Shown: piece by piece, positions 38,279-50,856 of the stretch
How positions within the stretch are numbered: the stretch's first letter is position 1
How the letters are laid out: each line of letters starts with the position of its first letter
Assembly: GCA_034687125.1 (NCBI GenBank)
Contig: JAQGBZ010000045.1
Span: forward strand, 210,149-274,148
DNA: 64,000 nucleotides
Source of the DNA: Neelides folsomi
Taxonomy: Eukaryota; Arthropoda; Collembola; Neelipleona; Neelidae
Direction: 5' to 3'
Program-made: the position numbers and the translations under genes
The notes under the pieces: model-generated
The model's database searches: none
The model's input: only the letters and a program-made list of their open reading frames with translations
What the model was told of the DNA's origin: nothing

Positions 38279-39604
38279 CTTCTATAAAAAAAAATCACAA
38301 ATACTCCATGTGTGGGGATTGTACTAGTCAACAATTAGGATATACTCAATTTATTAATTGGTTCATAATACTTTTAAGTATGTTATGTAATACTGTATGG
38401 AATATCAAATATTTACTTTGTAACACCAATATAAGTATCAATATAAGTATCAGTATATCTTCATATGAACTACCCGTATTTGGGTGTTTGAGGGATTGTA
38501 ATATAAAAGGGAGGAATAAGGATCAACTTCCCACATCCCCTACAAAAAGATGAGCCCGGAGGGTGAGAGCCTTTTTCTTCCCCTCTTCACCTTCAAATAC
38601 CCGAATAAATGGGAGAATATTTCTTGGAAATAAAGATGGAGAAGTGTAAAGGGAGAGATTGCCGGTTTCTAAACTACTTTGGTCAATCGTCGATCACGAA
38701 AGAAAAAGTAAGAAATCAATATTCTCTATGTTTATTATTCTATGAATGCGCCTGCAAGATTACATAAATACCACAAATACCTTTCAGCAAATCCAGTCAA
38801 ATTCACTATTTAATTTATTCGTTCTACTCTGGGGTTGCAAAAGGTCAGTTTTATATAAAAACCAGAACTTTCAGGAATTATGAGCTAATGCTTCCTGTCA
38901 GCCAAAACTCCTTAAATAATTAAAGAAATAAAAATTAATCTAGGGATATGGCCCAGATACATGGGCTTGGATTTGAACCTTCAGATAAATGCTCCTTTGT
39001 TCACTTTCGTTCATTTTTAATAATTTATTGATAACAAGGAACCTGACCTAACTGTATTATAATAATTACTGTATTTTTAATTATATAATTATGAAAAAAA
39101 TAAATATGCGAATTATTAAATTGATCTTACGGGGATAAACGTTTGATTGATGACTGTTGATAAAAAACGAGAGTTGTTGCAACCGCCGGTGGTTCGAGCG
39201 GACTGAGGGGGAAAATTCCATTCAAGTACAAAACTCTCATTTTCTTCCTATGCTTCGCCATATCCCATTTACCTGCTTCAATACCCTAAATAATCCAAAT
39301 CCAGGTGGGCTCAAAACTCATACAGCTTATTCTATTCTATTATCTACACAATGAGAATTAAAAGTAGTTATTATAAGTTCTTAATTGTATTTAATCTCAT
39401 TTAATGTTGGTTTAATGTAATGAACAATTTTCCTTTGTTTTCTTTGCTTTCTCCTCATATCACTTGTCCTCTAGACTCAGCGAACTTCCACCGCCCATAG
39501 GACGAATTGATCTTGAGTTCTTTGGAATTTGGACAGATAAATAATTGAGAGTTGTCGACGAATGTGACATCGCCGACCGGTCAATGTGAGGAGTGACGAG
39601 GACG
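38279..39604. other. Intergenic between divergent SLC12 copy C and IER3IP1
   Basis: A splice acceptor ends at 38282, just before the copy C start codon on the minus strand, so an upstream non-coding exon of copy C is probably in this stretch. No other gene was recognised. Confidence 0.5.
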
Positions 39605-40154
39605 ATGGCCATCTCCCTTTGGAATTTATTTGAAGCGACCCTTCTCTGCATCAACGCTGTCTGTGTCCTCAACGAACAAAGATTCCTCTCAAAATGTAAT
39701 AAAATTATTTTATTATAAAATATTTACAATAATAAATAAAATACAGATACATATTCCACATTTCAATTTTAATGTCAATCCTATTTTAAAGCAAAATGAA
39801 CAGATTTAACCTATTTTTATTAATGGTTAATAATTTTTTAATGTTTATAGTTGGATGGGGTCTTAAAGCCAATGAACACGTTGAAGGTTTTGGTGAACAT
39901 CATCAGGCTTCGTCGACCAAGACCCAGCTGCTGCACCTTATTCGGTCAATTAGGACTGTTATGAAATGTAATTTGTTTATGCTTTTAAGATAATTTGTTA
40001 AAGATTTATCAAGTTTTGCTCATTCACTGAATTTTACTTCATTATATTAAAGATTTTAATTTAGTTTTCATTTTTAACTAATAACTTTTCTATTTCAGTT
40101 CCTCTCATCTTCCTCAACGCAATGGTGATTTTGGTTAAGCTGATAATGGGATGA
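39605..40154 (+). CDS. IER3IP1: Immediate early response 3-interacting protein 1 (Yos1 family)
   Basis: Three short exons: 39605-39695, 39851-39967, 40099-40154; 87 residues, close to the roughly 82 of the human protein. It is a small ER/Golgi membrane protein of the Yos1 family that supports COPII-dependent ER-to-Golgi transport. The N-terminal hydrophobic segment (MAISLWNLFEATLLCINAVC) is followed by NEQRFL, GWG, a Gly-rich polar stretch, the conserved IRSIRTVMKFPL and a second hydrophobic segment (IFLNAMVILVKLIMG). The family pattern of two TM helices around an IRxxRTVM motif is clear. All three junctions agree in phase. AATAAA at 40202-40207 is a likely polyadenylation signal. A minus-strand ORF overlapping exon 1 is a shadow. 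Confidence 0.92.
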
Positions 40155-41400
40155 TTCAAGGATCCGTCAAATTATAAATTCGTCAATTGGTTAATCGGTA
40201 CAATAAAATATTTTCAGTACAATGTATTCTCATGATTATTTTATTACAATTACCTCGTTTAAAATGATAAAAGGTTTTATTCTAATGAGTTGACCTCATG
40301 CAAAGAGGAATCTCATATTAATTAGTAATTGCTAATCCGAGATCATTTCTGAGACCTCATTTCAACGAATTAATTTGACCGACCTCAACTTATGCTTCAA
40401 TCATCAATCCGCATATTGTCTCTTTAATTAGGGAGCAATCAAGGGCAAAAGAGATTAATTCATTCATACATCAATCAAACCATCATTTGCGACTCATTAA
40501 AACCTATGATTAAACAATTTGGAAAAGAGGCCGGGGATTCATGCACACGAATTGAAGTCTCATCTCTATGAACTCTAAATTAAAAAATTCATTCATTCGT
40601 CTCAATTAATTTTACGCATCAACTCTCTAAATACCAAATCAAATAAGAGTTGGACAACTCAGCATTTTTCATACTTTTAATTTTCTCTTTGTGCTTCCAA
40701 AATATTTGGATTATATAAATCCGTCTAATTGAATTTAATTTAAAACATTAACATCGACATAATCTGAACCACAATGAGTATAAATGTCTAGTTTTACAAT
40801 ATATGCCAAAAATCTAACTGAATTCTTGGATATACAAATGACAATTCTAATACACATATTTTATTATTCAAAAGCCTCTATGATTTCTAAGTTAAAGAAG
40901 TTAAGATTTCATGTAAGATTGACTAAAATTAAAAAAGCAGATGCTCTAACTCCTATTATTTAACTCCATTTCTTGAAGAAAGATCATTGCAATTTTGCTT
41001 TGTAATTCATTGTGTAAAAAGAATAATAGGTGAGAGAGATGAATGATAAAGCTAATGAAAGAATAAATCTAGCACTTTTTGAGTTGTTTCTGTTTCATAA
41101 TTCCTTCTTGTTCTTCCTCCGTTTCCGTTCTTTCGTATTCGTCTTCGTTTCGTCTCGTCGCTCCAATTGTCACAATCAAACTAGTTATAAGTCTAAGTAA
41201 GTTAATTAATTTCCCTTATTCGCGGATCGGTCTATTGTTAATGAAGGTTATAATGTCCATGAGATCAAATCAATCCTCTTCATTATATCAGCTCCTCCCT
41301 ACTTAAATATTTTATAAAATTACCAACATTGTTGTGCTTCTTTCGTGAGTAAAGATAATGACAAAAACATGATTTTAATTTATCAACTTGTAGATTAAAA
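40155..41400. other. Intergenic between IER3IP1 and IDH3G
   Basis: AT-rich with no ORF of interest. An acceptor-like TTGTAG just before 41400 hints that the IDH3G start codon is near the beginning of a second exon, with an untranslated exon further upstream, perhaps in the CT/GTC-rich stretch at 41085-41165. Confidence 0.45.
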
Positions 41401-44400
41401 ATGGCCGTCGCAGTGAGGAAGTTCCAATTGGCAAAACTCCTCAAGCAGAATGCCTTCATGAACTTCCTCCTCCCTTCGTCTCAATCTCGGGAGCATGTTA
41501 AATTCTACCATCATGCACCTTCACCACAAGCTGTAATTTCAAATTAATGATAATATCACGAAAATTGCTGATTATAGTTGAACGGAGTTATTTTTCTTGT
41601 AGACATTTTCTAAAGCAAAGTATGGAGGTCGACACACTGTAACGCTTCTTCCAGGCGGAGGAATTGGACCTGAATTGATGCATTATGTTCGGGAAGTGTT
41701 TCGGTAAGACCCTTAATTTATACTTACTCATTGATTATAACATTTACCTTTAAAGTTTGTATTTTTGTATGGATTGATTAATAATTTGATTATGAAGTTA
41801 TGCTGGTGTCCCAGTCGACTTTGAAGAAGTCAACGTGGACATATTTGCAGAGGGAAACGAGGATTTGGATAATGTCATCACGTCTATTCGTAGAAATGGA
41901 GTTGCTCTTAAAGGTTTGACAAATTGAAACAATGTTATGTTATTTAATGGAAAGTGTATTTTATTCATTTTATTTATTATTCCAAAGGAAATATTGAAAC
42001 CAAAAGTACTTCAACTGAAGTCATTTCCCGAAATGTGGCAATTCGAAATGAGTTGGATTTGTTCGTCAACGTCCTTCACTGCTACTCTTTTAAGGGAGTT
42101 GAGACAAGGCACAAAGACATCGATGTCATGATTGTTCGTCAAAACACCGACGGAGAATATGCTATGCTCGAACACGAGGTGAATACCATATTTATAATTA
42201 TGTTACAATTACTAACATAAGTCGCGGCACATGCACATTTATAAAACCAGCCACAGAAGTACTTATACTTGTTTAATGAATGAAACAAGGATGAATACGC
42301 ATGTGTGAATGAGTACTATTTACTACATTAATATACTATATTAATATAGTATACTATTTACTACTTTTACTGTTATTAATAGTAAAGTAGTATTACTATA
42401 TTCATTCATAAGTTGGAGTTGTAGATGTAGAAAATAGTAATAGAGTAATCATGCGCAGTCACTCAATCATCCAGATATCCTTGTTTCATTCAATAAACAA
42501 GGCAAGAATGAAAGTAAAACTATATAATATAATCATTACTTTATATGTATATTCATACAGTCCGGGTCAAAAAGGGTAGTGCATGGGTTTTTAAGATGAA
42601 ATCCAATCATAACTTTTGAACAAGTGAATATTTTTCAATCTCATAAAGTTTATACTCTTGATACAGAGTCATTGATTTAATAAGTTAAAGATAATCAATT
42701 TAATGTTCATTTAGTTAATTATAGTTAAAGTTTGAAGCATAAAGAAAAATCAGTTCATAAAGCCTTGAGCATTTAAAAAAAAACAAGCAATAACTTTTTT
42801 AAATGTGATTGTTTTTAAATTTAATATTTTGTGTGTCCTCTCTGAGTTTCAATTAACTGTACAACTCAACGATTCATAGAATTAATGAGAGTTTGGAGAG
42901 TTTGTATTGGGATATTCACCCACGCATTGATGATGGCTCTTCGGAGGTCAATATCCGTGTCATATTGTTGATCCCAAAGGTTCTCAATCGGATTCATGTC
43001 GGGTGAGTAAGGTGGCCAGTCCAAAAGACGGTTTCCAGCAATCCCACGTTCAGCTAACCACTCTCTTGTTGCACGTGAAAGATGGGCAGGATGATTGTCC
43101 TGTGCCAAAATCCAATTTTCGCCTGCTATTTCTTCAGCACAATTGAACAAATATTGTTGAAGAATATCCTGATATTCATTAGAGTCTATTCCAGTTTAGA
43201 CAAAAGTCAAATCACCCTTCCCATTGAATGCAAAACCAACCCACGCCATAACGGTTCCGCCGTTGTGTTCGCTTATGGTAAGTCAAAGGTTCCTTCCTTA
43301 AATCTGCACAATACGACTTGTATCGTCTCTGGTAAACTTAATTTCATCAACAAAGATGGTATTTTTCCATCTATCACTCATTCCGACCATTTCACGTCCC
43401 CAGTTTAATCTTCGGCGTTTGTTAAAAGCGCTGAGCGGTGGTTTGCCCTTCATTCGTCGTCTTTTGAGGTGAGGTGAGCGTTTAATTCACCTTCTGACTG
43501 TTGATTTGCTGCAATTATACCCCAAAGTTGATCTTATATTTGATTGAGAGACATCGTACTGTTGCTTGCAGCGCTCAAAACGTAACGATTTTCTCTCAAA
43601 GTGAGAGTTCGAGGACGTCCAGGTGACCTGAATACCCCATAATTTTCTCCCATGCTCAAGAATTTGCTAATGGTGTTTCTTGAAACTCCTAAAATTTGTG
43701 CTTTTGAGAACTTTCCCTTTCATCATTTTCTAAAATGCGCAAAATCTCAATTAATTTTAATTAGAAAACATGTAAATCTTGATTTTTATGACATTATTTA
43801 ATTAATTATTGAATATTTGAACATTAAATACTTTATTAATTTTTAAATTCGTACCTAATTTAATTCTGTTAGGTGAACATGAACCGATTTTAGGTCCGTT
43901 GAAGCACGTTTTTAATGATACTTATTATTATCGCAGTTAGGCGTTTAAGATTATTTTCAATTAAATGTGTTTTTGAGAAGATTGATATATAAAGAGTAAA
44001 TGCCAATATTGGTCATTTAATTTTTTCCGCTCTTGGTGATTTCAGAATTTAAAATGTTAATGCACTCCCCTTTATGATCCAGACTGTAAGTAGGAGTTGC
44101 ATTATATTCATTTTATAGTTCGTTTTATGGTTATTTAATATTTGTCCCTAGAGCGTCAAAGGAGTTGTCGAATCTCTTAAAGTTGTCACCAGAAGGAATG
44201 CAGAAAGGTGAGAATTTTTTCAGGAACATTGGAATTTGTGTAGATTTTATGTAACATATGTAATTAGGTAAGTAAAAAATTAATATATGTTTTAACAGAG
44301 TCGCTCGATTTGCATTTGAATTTGCCAGAGAAAATGATCGTAAGAAGGTGACAACGATACACAAAGCTAACATTATGTGAGTAAACATTATTTGTGATTC

Positions 44401-45216
44401 TAAATGCCTAATATTTCTGGGAACATGTAAAAAAATCTAAATAATATATTGTTATTAAAATTTTTAGAAATTGTAATTTATTTTGTATTGTACAAATGAT
44501 TAACATTTTTATATGCAGGAAATCATCGGATGGCTTGTTTTTGGAGGTCTCAAGAGAAGTGGCGAAGGACTATCCGGATATTCAACATAATGACATGATC
44601 ATTGATAATTGCTGCATGCAACTAGTCTCAAAGCCAAGTCAATTTGACGTTATGGTAAGTTAGATCAGTCTTGAGTCTGTTTAAGATCTTTTTAAGTAAT
44701 GTTTAACTGATTTTAACATATTTCTTCATTGTCAAGGTCTTAACAAATTTGTACGGGTCAATCGTGTCGAATGTGATTTGTGGACTCGTTGGAGGAGCTG
44801 GACTTCTCTCTGGAATTAACTACGGAGAAAAAGTACGTTTCTTATTAAAACTTCGTGAATTTGAGTTTAATTCAAATGTGAATTTAGTACGCAGTATTTG
44901 AACCCGGTACAAGAAACACAGGAACGGCAATTGCTGGGAAGAACATTGCAAATCCCGTGTCGATGCTTAATGCATCTGCGGATCTCTTGAGTCATCTTCA
45001 GCTCAAAACTCATGCCGCTTGGATCAGAGAAGCAATTGATAAAACAATCAATGTCGACCGAATCCATACACCAGGTTAATTTAATTTAAAATGTAAGAAA
45101 AGATTTAAGTCATATAATTTAAAAATTCAGATCTTGGTGGAGAAAATACAAGCATGGATGTGGTGAAAAATATCGTTTCTTTCCTCCAGGATAAAACTAA
45201 GGTTGAAAATTGGTAA
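41401..45216 (+). CDS. IDH3G: Isocitrate dehydrogenase [NAD] subunit gamma-like, mitochondrial
   Basis: Ten exons: 41401-41532, 41603-41703, 41798-41913, 41988-42178, 44152-44207, 44299-44376, 44519-44654, 44737-44832, 44888-45074, 45131-45216; 392 residues. The N-terminal 45 residues are basic and low in acidic residues, as expected of a mitochondrial targeting peptide. The isocitrate/isopropylmalate dehydrogenase fold follows: [63 protein letters not shown], and [19 protein letters not shown] near the nucleotide site. In the IDH3 heterotetramer of the TCA cycle the alpha subunit is catalytic; gamma and beta are regulatory. [17 protein letters not shown] favours gamma, while [11 protein letters not shown] is shared with beta, so beta is the alternative. 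Intron 4 (about 2 kb) is enlarged by two mobile elements. Confidence 0.92.
42268..42501. mobile_element. Hairpin-forming inverted-repeat element in IDH3G intron 4
   Basis: Inverted ends of 25 bases (42268-42292 and 42477-42501) match at 24 positions and contain GAATGAAACAAGGAT. A perfect 22-bp palindrome lies inside at 42332-42353, and ACTATTTACTAC is repeated around it. No coding capacity. This looks like a foldback-type or MITE insertion separate from the mariner-like element 56 bp downstream. No clear target duplication was recognised, so the family is not assigned. Confidence 0.55.
42558..44086 (-). mobile_element. Decayed Tc1/mariner-superfamily transposon (D-37-E type)
   Basis: A 1529-bp element flanked by TA on each side (42556-42557, 44087-44088). 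Terminal inverted repeats are imperfect: left begins CAGTCCGGGTCA and the right reverse complement CAGTCTGGATCA, with similarity for about 30 bases. Most of a transposase gene lies on the minus strand. It sits inside IDH3G intron 4 in the opposite orientation to the host gene. Confidence 0.85.
42866..43720 (-). pseudogene. Tc1/mariner transposase remnant
   Basis: The intact C-terminal reading frame (43150-42866) includes the catalytic-domain signatures LAQDNHPAH and [16 protein letters not shown]. Thirty-seven residues separate the Asp of QDN from the Glu of IEN, unlike D-34-D of mariner or D-34-E of Tc1. Upstream the frame is broken: an in-frame TAA at 43196-43198, further stops and at least one frame change, although fragments such as [25 protein letters not shown] and a helix-turn-helix-like [11 protein letters not shown] can still be read to about 43720. 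No functional enzyme can be made from this copy. Confidence 0.85.
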
Positions 45217-46664
45217 CAAATCATTATTATAAGTCAACGTCGAGTTGTCTACATCGACACTCTTGATCCGTATTTTGAGCGTGTCGATTAACAAACATAA
45301 TTTATTAAGTTGGATATGTGATAGTTTGATCGTGTTAATAATCCTATATTTTGAATATTTGCTAATATTTATAGTAGATTTATTTATTTTGCTTTATAGA
45401 TAAGTTTGATAAAGTCTTGTTAATGTACTTGTATACCTGCATATTAATTATTTATATGCAACTAAATATTACAAAGTACGAATATTATTTACACTACGTA
45501 TGATTTAAAGTTAGTTAAATGTGATTTAAGATTATTTTATACATTTTTGTCTTTTTGCCAAATTACTATATAATTATTATATTTACTAATAGTTTTCAAT
45601 TGTTCTACTTACAAGTGGATTCTGATCGTAAGAGTTTATTTTTTGATTTTATTGCGGCTTTACTGATGCTGCTTTAGTATCCTTTCAAATAACGAAGGAT
45701 ATTTTTACATTTAAAGCTTATTTTTGCATATTGAATGTTTTATGCAATGGAGTGAGAATTTATTGAATTCCCTTTCTTTCCAGGAAAAGGTCTAGTGAAA
45801 TCAACGTCAACTACCTTACATTTCCTTTGAAATTCTCACATTTAAAAATTCTTAATATAACGGTCTTCACCTACTAATCAAGTAATTTATGAAAGAATAA
45901 TTACCTAAATGTAATGTGCACTCGAATAAAAGCACTATTTTCGCCTTCGTATCCTATTTGTTTTATTTTATTCATTTGCTCCCTATTTTGTTTGATCCTT
46001 TGACCCTTCATTGATGACTTCAACACCGTTTTTAACTCAATTCGCCTCATCATTTCATATTGTTTTAACCTTCACCCTTCGATTTTTAGTTCCAGGAGAA
46101 ACTTCCGGTAATTTGCCTTTGCTTTATTAATTTAATTTTTATTATATCTCCATTATTTAAAAATTAGTTTCGTTATTGTTTATCACTTTCACCTTCTTTC
46201 CTCGTTTAATTTATCATTACTCCTTTACACACCTATTATAAATATTTTCAACCTATTATGCTTGACATTACTTTAATGGATATTTAATATGAATGACTAA
46301 TTTCAAAATCTGGAAAACTTATTAAAATACAACTAAAGCACAATATCTAATTTGATATAATATGTAATTATTAATTATATTTTATTCACTTAACTAATGA
46401 ATCACTATACTTCTTGATCTTTAACATTATTTTAAAACATTGTCCAGGGAGGTAATATTCTTCAGCGCTTTCATTTTCTTATTTACACTTGCACTCAAAT
46501 AGCTTTCATGCTCTTTATCTATCACATTTATACTAACTAAAATTAGAAAACATACAAGCTATAAATGAACATCTGTATGTAATGACAATTCGACATGTTT
46601 TAATTGCTGTCTTCTCAATTGCTTTCTTTTACAGATCATCGCTGTTTGACTCAACTAGTTCAAG
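45217..46664. other. Intergenic between IDH3G and the hnRNP M-like gene
   Basis: The IDH3G 3' UTR lies at the left; it includes an 8-bp perfect stem, ATCGACAC (45253-45260) with GTGTCGAT (45281-45288), around a 20-base loop. An acceptor ending at 46634 is followed by 30 bases of leader before the next start codon. Otherwise AT-rich with no recognised gene. Confidence 0.45.
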
Positions 46665-49600
46665 ATGTCGAAGAAGATTGGAGTGCTCGAGTGGTGCGTT
46701 TCTCAGAATCTAAATTAGTTTAATAAATTTTATCACTTATAGCTGTCCTTTAAATCTTATATAAATAACCTTTCATATTTATATGAGCATTGCATAAAGT
46801 CATACGAGATTAATATGATATACCGCATACCGTGAGATTCGAAATAGTATGGGGAAATGATAGAAATAGGATTGAAGCAAAGGACTAAAAGACGCCTTTA
46901 AGTTAGCCGGATTCGGGAAGAAGCGTCCACAAACAAATTCATCATAAGAAAAATAATTTTTGACAACAAATATTGGAGTTTTTAATTAAAAACCACCGAG
47001 TAAAAGTAATTTAATTACATTTATATACTTTTATATATCATTGATGGTTGCATGAATGCATGTTGTAAAGATAATTAACACGTCAAAAATTAAATTATTG
47101 CTTGTATTGTTTCAATTCTCAGAACTTCCTATTTCCTTCAATCACATTCAATTGTCATTAATATTTGCTATTTATTTATTTTTAATTTGGCATGAGTTTG
47201 TTAAACTTTGATTCGATTTTATTTATTTTAACTTATTCTGTTGTATAAGGAGGTTGATGGACGCGGAGGTAGGTATTAGATTTCTCTTAATTCTCTTAAT
47301 CATTTTTGTATTTAGATGGAAAGACCGGAGCGCATTAGCCGCAAAGTTTCGCGTTCTCGGAGTCGATCTCATGGTCGAAGCAGGTCGCATGGACGAGATA
47401 GGTCAAGGGATCGCCCAAGTGGAGCAAGGCTCGCCGATAAAAGAGTTTATATCTCAAATATTCCATACGACTCACGCTGGCAAGATATTAAAGATCTTTT
47501 TAGAAAAGAAGGTGAGTTACATTATAAGATAATACACATTATTTTATAAGAGCAATTGCAATTATTATAGGAATTTATTAAATTCGATTATAAAACATCT
47601 TTCCTATTTCTTTAGTGGGTGAAGTTTCGTTCGTGGAATTGTTCAGTGATGATAACGAAAAACCCCGTGGATGTGGAATCATTGAATTTGAAAATCAAAT
47701 GACGGCCAAGAAGGCAATTGAGAAAATGCACCGACACGAACTCGGAGGAAGAAAAATTGTTGTTAAAGAGGTTAACTTTATAATTAATTATAATTCAATT
47801 AACTACATTTACTATAAAAAAATAATTTATATTATACTATTAAATTATTGTTGACTATAAGCATATTTACTAATAGTTTATTGTTACTCATTTCCCAATA
47901 GGATTACGATGTTGAGAGAGATAAATCTGGACGTATTGTTACTGGCGGAGCAGCCGGTGGTGGAGGAGGAGGCGGTGGAGGTGGAGGAGGAGGAGGAAAT
48001 CGAGGAGGACAACCGGAACGGTCAAGGGACAGAGGAAATGATCGCGGGGATCGTGAACGTGATTGGGATAACAGGCGTGACTCGAGCCCAAACCGAGATT
48101 CAAGAAGGGCCAATACCTACGGGTTGAGCCACCAATTTCTCGAGTCCTTGGGAATTGATGGAAATCTCATTCCTAAAGTTTTCGTTTCAAATGTAGGTAA
48201 ATTATATTAACTTATTGTTCGAAGGTGCCATTTACTAAAATAATATTTTGGAAAGTTTAACAATTGTGATCAATTTAATTTAGCTGGACTTTCGCGTGGA
48301 TGATAAGAAAATGAAAGATGTTTTCCGTCTTGCTGGACGAGTTGTAAGCGTTGAAGTTAATAAGGATAAGGATGGGAAATCTCGTGGACATGGCACAGTC
48401 GAATTTGAACATCCTGTTGAAGCTGTGCAAGCAATTTGTAAGTTAAAACATCTTTGTAGAATCCATCTTTAACTTCTATTTTTATATAGCGATGTTGAAC
48501 AACCAGCAACTGTATGAACGCAAGATGCATGTCAAGATGGATCGACTAGCTGAACCAATTGGTGACATCAATCGCCTTCCCGATGGACTCAAGGGAATCG
48601 GAATGGGACTTGGGCTCAATGGCCAACCACTCATTGATGTAGCACGTAAGTTTAAATAAATACATTATAATATAATACATTAAAATTAAAAATAAATGGA
48701 GTCATATGTATTTGTGTAATTATTTATTGATTTCTTTTTATGAAAACAGGAAACCTGCCTTCAAATAATTCAGTTGGGAATGTTAGCGGACTTCTTGGAA
48801 CTGCTGCTCTCGGGACAAACACTCCACTTACCACTTCTCTCACAATGAATGCAATGGGAGTGAACCAACTCGCCAATATGATGGCTTCAAATAATACAAT
48901 GGCTACACAACAACAACTTGAACAGTCTGCTGCTGCTGGTTTGTTTTATTATTAAAAACCATACCTAAACCATAAAATGAAAGTTTAATAAATAATGGAA
49001 AATTGATGAATTTAGCCGCTGCAGCTGCCAATGTGTTTGGAATTACCGGCGGAGGTGGAATTGGAGCTTTGATGAATTCTGCCGCAAATACAAATTTTCA
49101 GAACACTTTACAGCTAGGGAACGTCGGGAATCTTGGAGGAAATCTCGGAGGCTCTGCTCAACAATCTCCTTTCCAAAAGTGATTTTTTCAATCAACTCTT
49201 CCTATTAAAATCTTATTACAATTAACTTTAAAAGGCTTCGAATTAAAAGATTTCATTTCAAATTATAGTAGTAACATTGGAGGAGCTTCATTCCGAGACC
49301 TCGATCGTGGAAATGATTATGGTTATTCAACATCAGTCTACTCATCTCCGAGTAATAATTTCAATACGGCCTTCCAGCGAGAAAAGTCGTCCTTTGGAAA
49401 TGGAAACTCACCCCAAACGTCAAACACTTGCGTCGTGTCCAACGTACTACCAATTTGCAAAATTTATTTTCATAAAAATACAATAATTATTTTTATGTAC
49501 TCTACATGTTTGAATTGCAAAAAACCATTTAAAAAATGTTAGCAATTAATTTCTTACATTTTTAATTTAAATTTTAGCTTCCACCCAGCTGCACTTGGCA

Positions 49601-49863
49601 GATGTTGAAGACAAAGTTCAGAGAATGTGGAGATGTGGTTTATGCGGAAATGAAAGACAAATCCACTGGAATTGTCCGTTTTGCTTCGGACCGAGATGCA
49701 GAACGCGCTATCAGTATCCATCCACTGACATTTTTATATTAATTCCATTAATGATTCCATATTTTTTAAATTAATTTACTATAATATATGACTTTTTAAT
49801 TTTCCAGAAGTGTTTGATAGCTCTCGAGTTGACGGCCGTATAGTGGAAGTTCGATTCTTGTAA
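46665..49863 (+). CDS. HNRNPM: hnRNP M / MYEF2-like protein with three RRMs
   Basis: Twelve exons: 46665-46693, 47250-47268, 47316-47511, 47616-47770, 47902-48192, 48284-48437, 48490-48645, 48750-48938, 49016-49178, 49269-49443, 49578-49713, 49808-49863; 572 residues. A nuclear RNA-binding protein of the hnRNP M family (Drosophila rumpelstiltskin), acting in splicing or mRNA localisation. An Arg-Ser/His-rich N-terminus precedes RRM1 (about 58-133; VYISNI, RGCGIIEF), then a glycine run and RGG/RD-rich linker, RRM2 (about 225-297; VFVSNLDF, RGHGTVEF), a low-complexity Gly/Asn/Met/Gln/Ala region, and RRM3 at the extreme C-terminus (about 504-572; STGIVRFASD). The 19-bp exon 2 joins in frame, but translation could instead start at Met47316, the first codon of exon 3. 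AATAAA at 49882-49887 follows the stop. Confidence 0.92.
47953..48000 (+). repeat. GGA/GGC trinucleotide tract (poly-glycine)
   Basis: A purine-rich run of GGN codons within exon 5 of the hnRNP M-like gene encodes about 14 consecutive glycines. The opposite strand reads as a long proline run in a spurious ORF. Such tracts often vary in length between individuals. Confidence 0.8.
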
Positions 49864-50721
49864 GGAGTAAGTAGGTAAGAAAATAAATTGAATTTTCTTT
49901 GTCCTCCGTCTCATATTTAGGGTCATGTCGTAGTGTTGAATGAATTCTCTTTGACCCGGCGTTTGAACTTGTCACAGGTGTTTGAAGCCTTCACGTGACC
50001 ATCTTTCCACATTTCCATTCACATCCACAAGACGACTTGAACAATTTGCCCATTAAATCTATATGACTTTTACTTCATCGTTATCGTTTATTTAATTCGT
50101 CTAAAGATAAATTAAATTAAATTTGATCTTAATCTTTTTCACATACGCGAGTCATCCGAGAAACTGTTTTGAGCTCAAAGGCAGAGTAAATAGGGAAACA
50201 GATTTGATCCATGTGGGAAGAAACTTCATGTTGGAGAAAGAGCTTTGTATAGAAAAGTATTGAGGTTTAGAGTTGCAATGAACTTCTCAACGACCCTTCT
50301 CAACTTCCCAAGTTGAGAGAGTTTGGATGTTTAGGGAAGGAAGAGAGAGGAAAAGCAAGGAGGGATATTTAGTTAGGCTTTTGTGGATTTTTGATGTCGT
50401 CATTTTGGAGACATTCTGAGGACTCGTCAGCCGTTGTCCATTCATTGGCTTGGGAGAAAAGGAGTTGATCGCCCTCGTCTTCTTCTGCTCGTCGTCTGCT
50501 GATCTGCAAAGGTATTGAAATTCCTTCTCCTCGGCTTCGTATTAATCTTCATTATGTGAGGGGATCCATCATCCGTGGATGAGGGAATGTTGTGGGTTAG
50601 GTGAATCCTCCGCTCTCGCATTTTCTTCACCTCTTGGCTAAGGTCGAGAGTTGGCAAGAAGTGTTGGGCCGGAAGTTTGAAGTCTTTTCTCTGTGTATTT
50701 GCAGGCGGACGCCTACAGGAA

Positions 50722-50856
50722 ATGGAATCCCACCCAAACAAGTTCCAGCTGCTCCCGGTTCCGGGTGAGGGAAAGGCGAGAGCAAATTGCCAGGATGGAA
50801 TCTTATCAATGCCTGGGGTCAACACACCAATATGTGATATTACATGTAAGTATTAA
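50722..50856 (+). CDS. Putative 44-residue ORF in a spliced transcript
   Basis: ATG at 50722 follows a good acceptor (TTTGCAG ending 50704), itself preceded by a leader-like region with donor AAAG/GTATTG at 50512. The ORF reads MESHPNKFQLLPVPGEGKAR and onward to TAA at 50856, with AATAAA at 50894-50899. The composition is protein-like (few low-complexity residues), but no family is recognised. The internal ACAT/GTAAGT at 50845 is also a perfect donor, so this may instead be the first coding exon of a longer gene whose other exons I could not find. A minus-strand ORF across the same bases looks like the shadow. Confidence 0.3.
   Translation: MESHPNKFQLLPVPGEGKARANCQDGILSMPGVNTPICDITCKY

Noticed and set aside
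39460-39672. Minus-strand ORF of 70 codons
   Set aside because: It overlaps IER3IP1 exon 1 on the other strand, which matches a known family over three in-phase exons.
50442-50825. Minus-strand ORF of 127 codons
   Set aside because: Rich in Arg, Pro and Ser, without domain; the plus strand across it shows better splice signals and a protein-like ORF.
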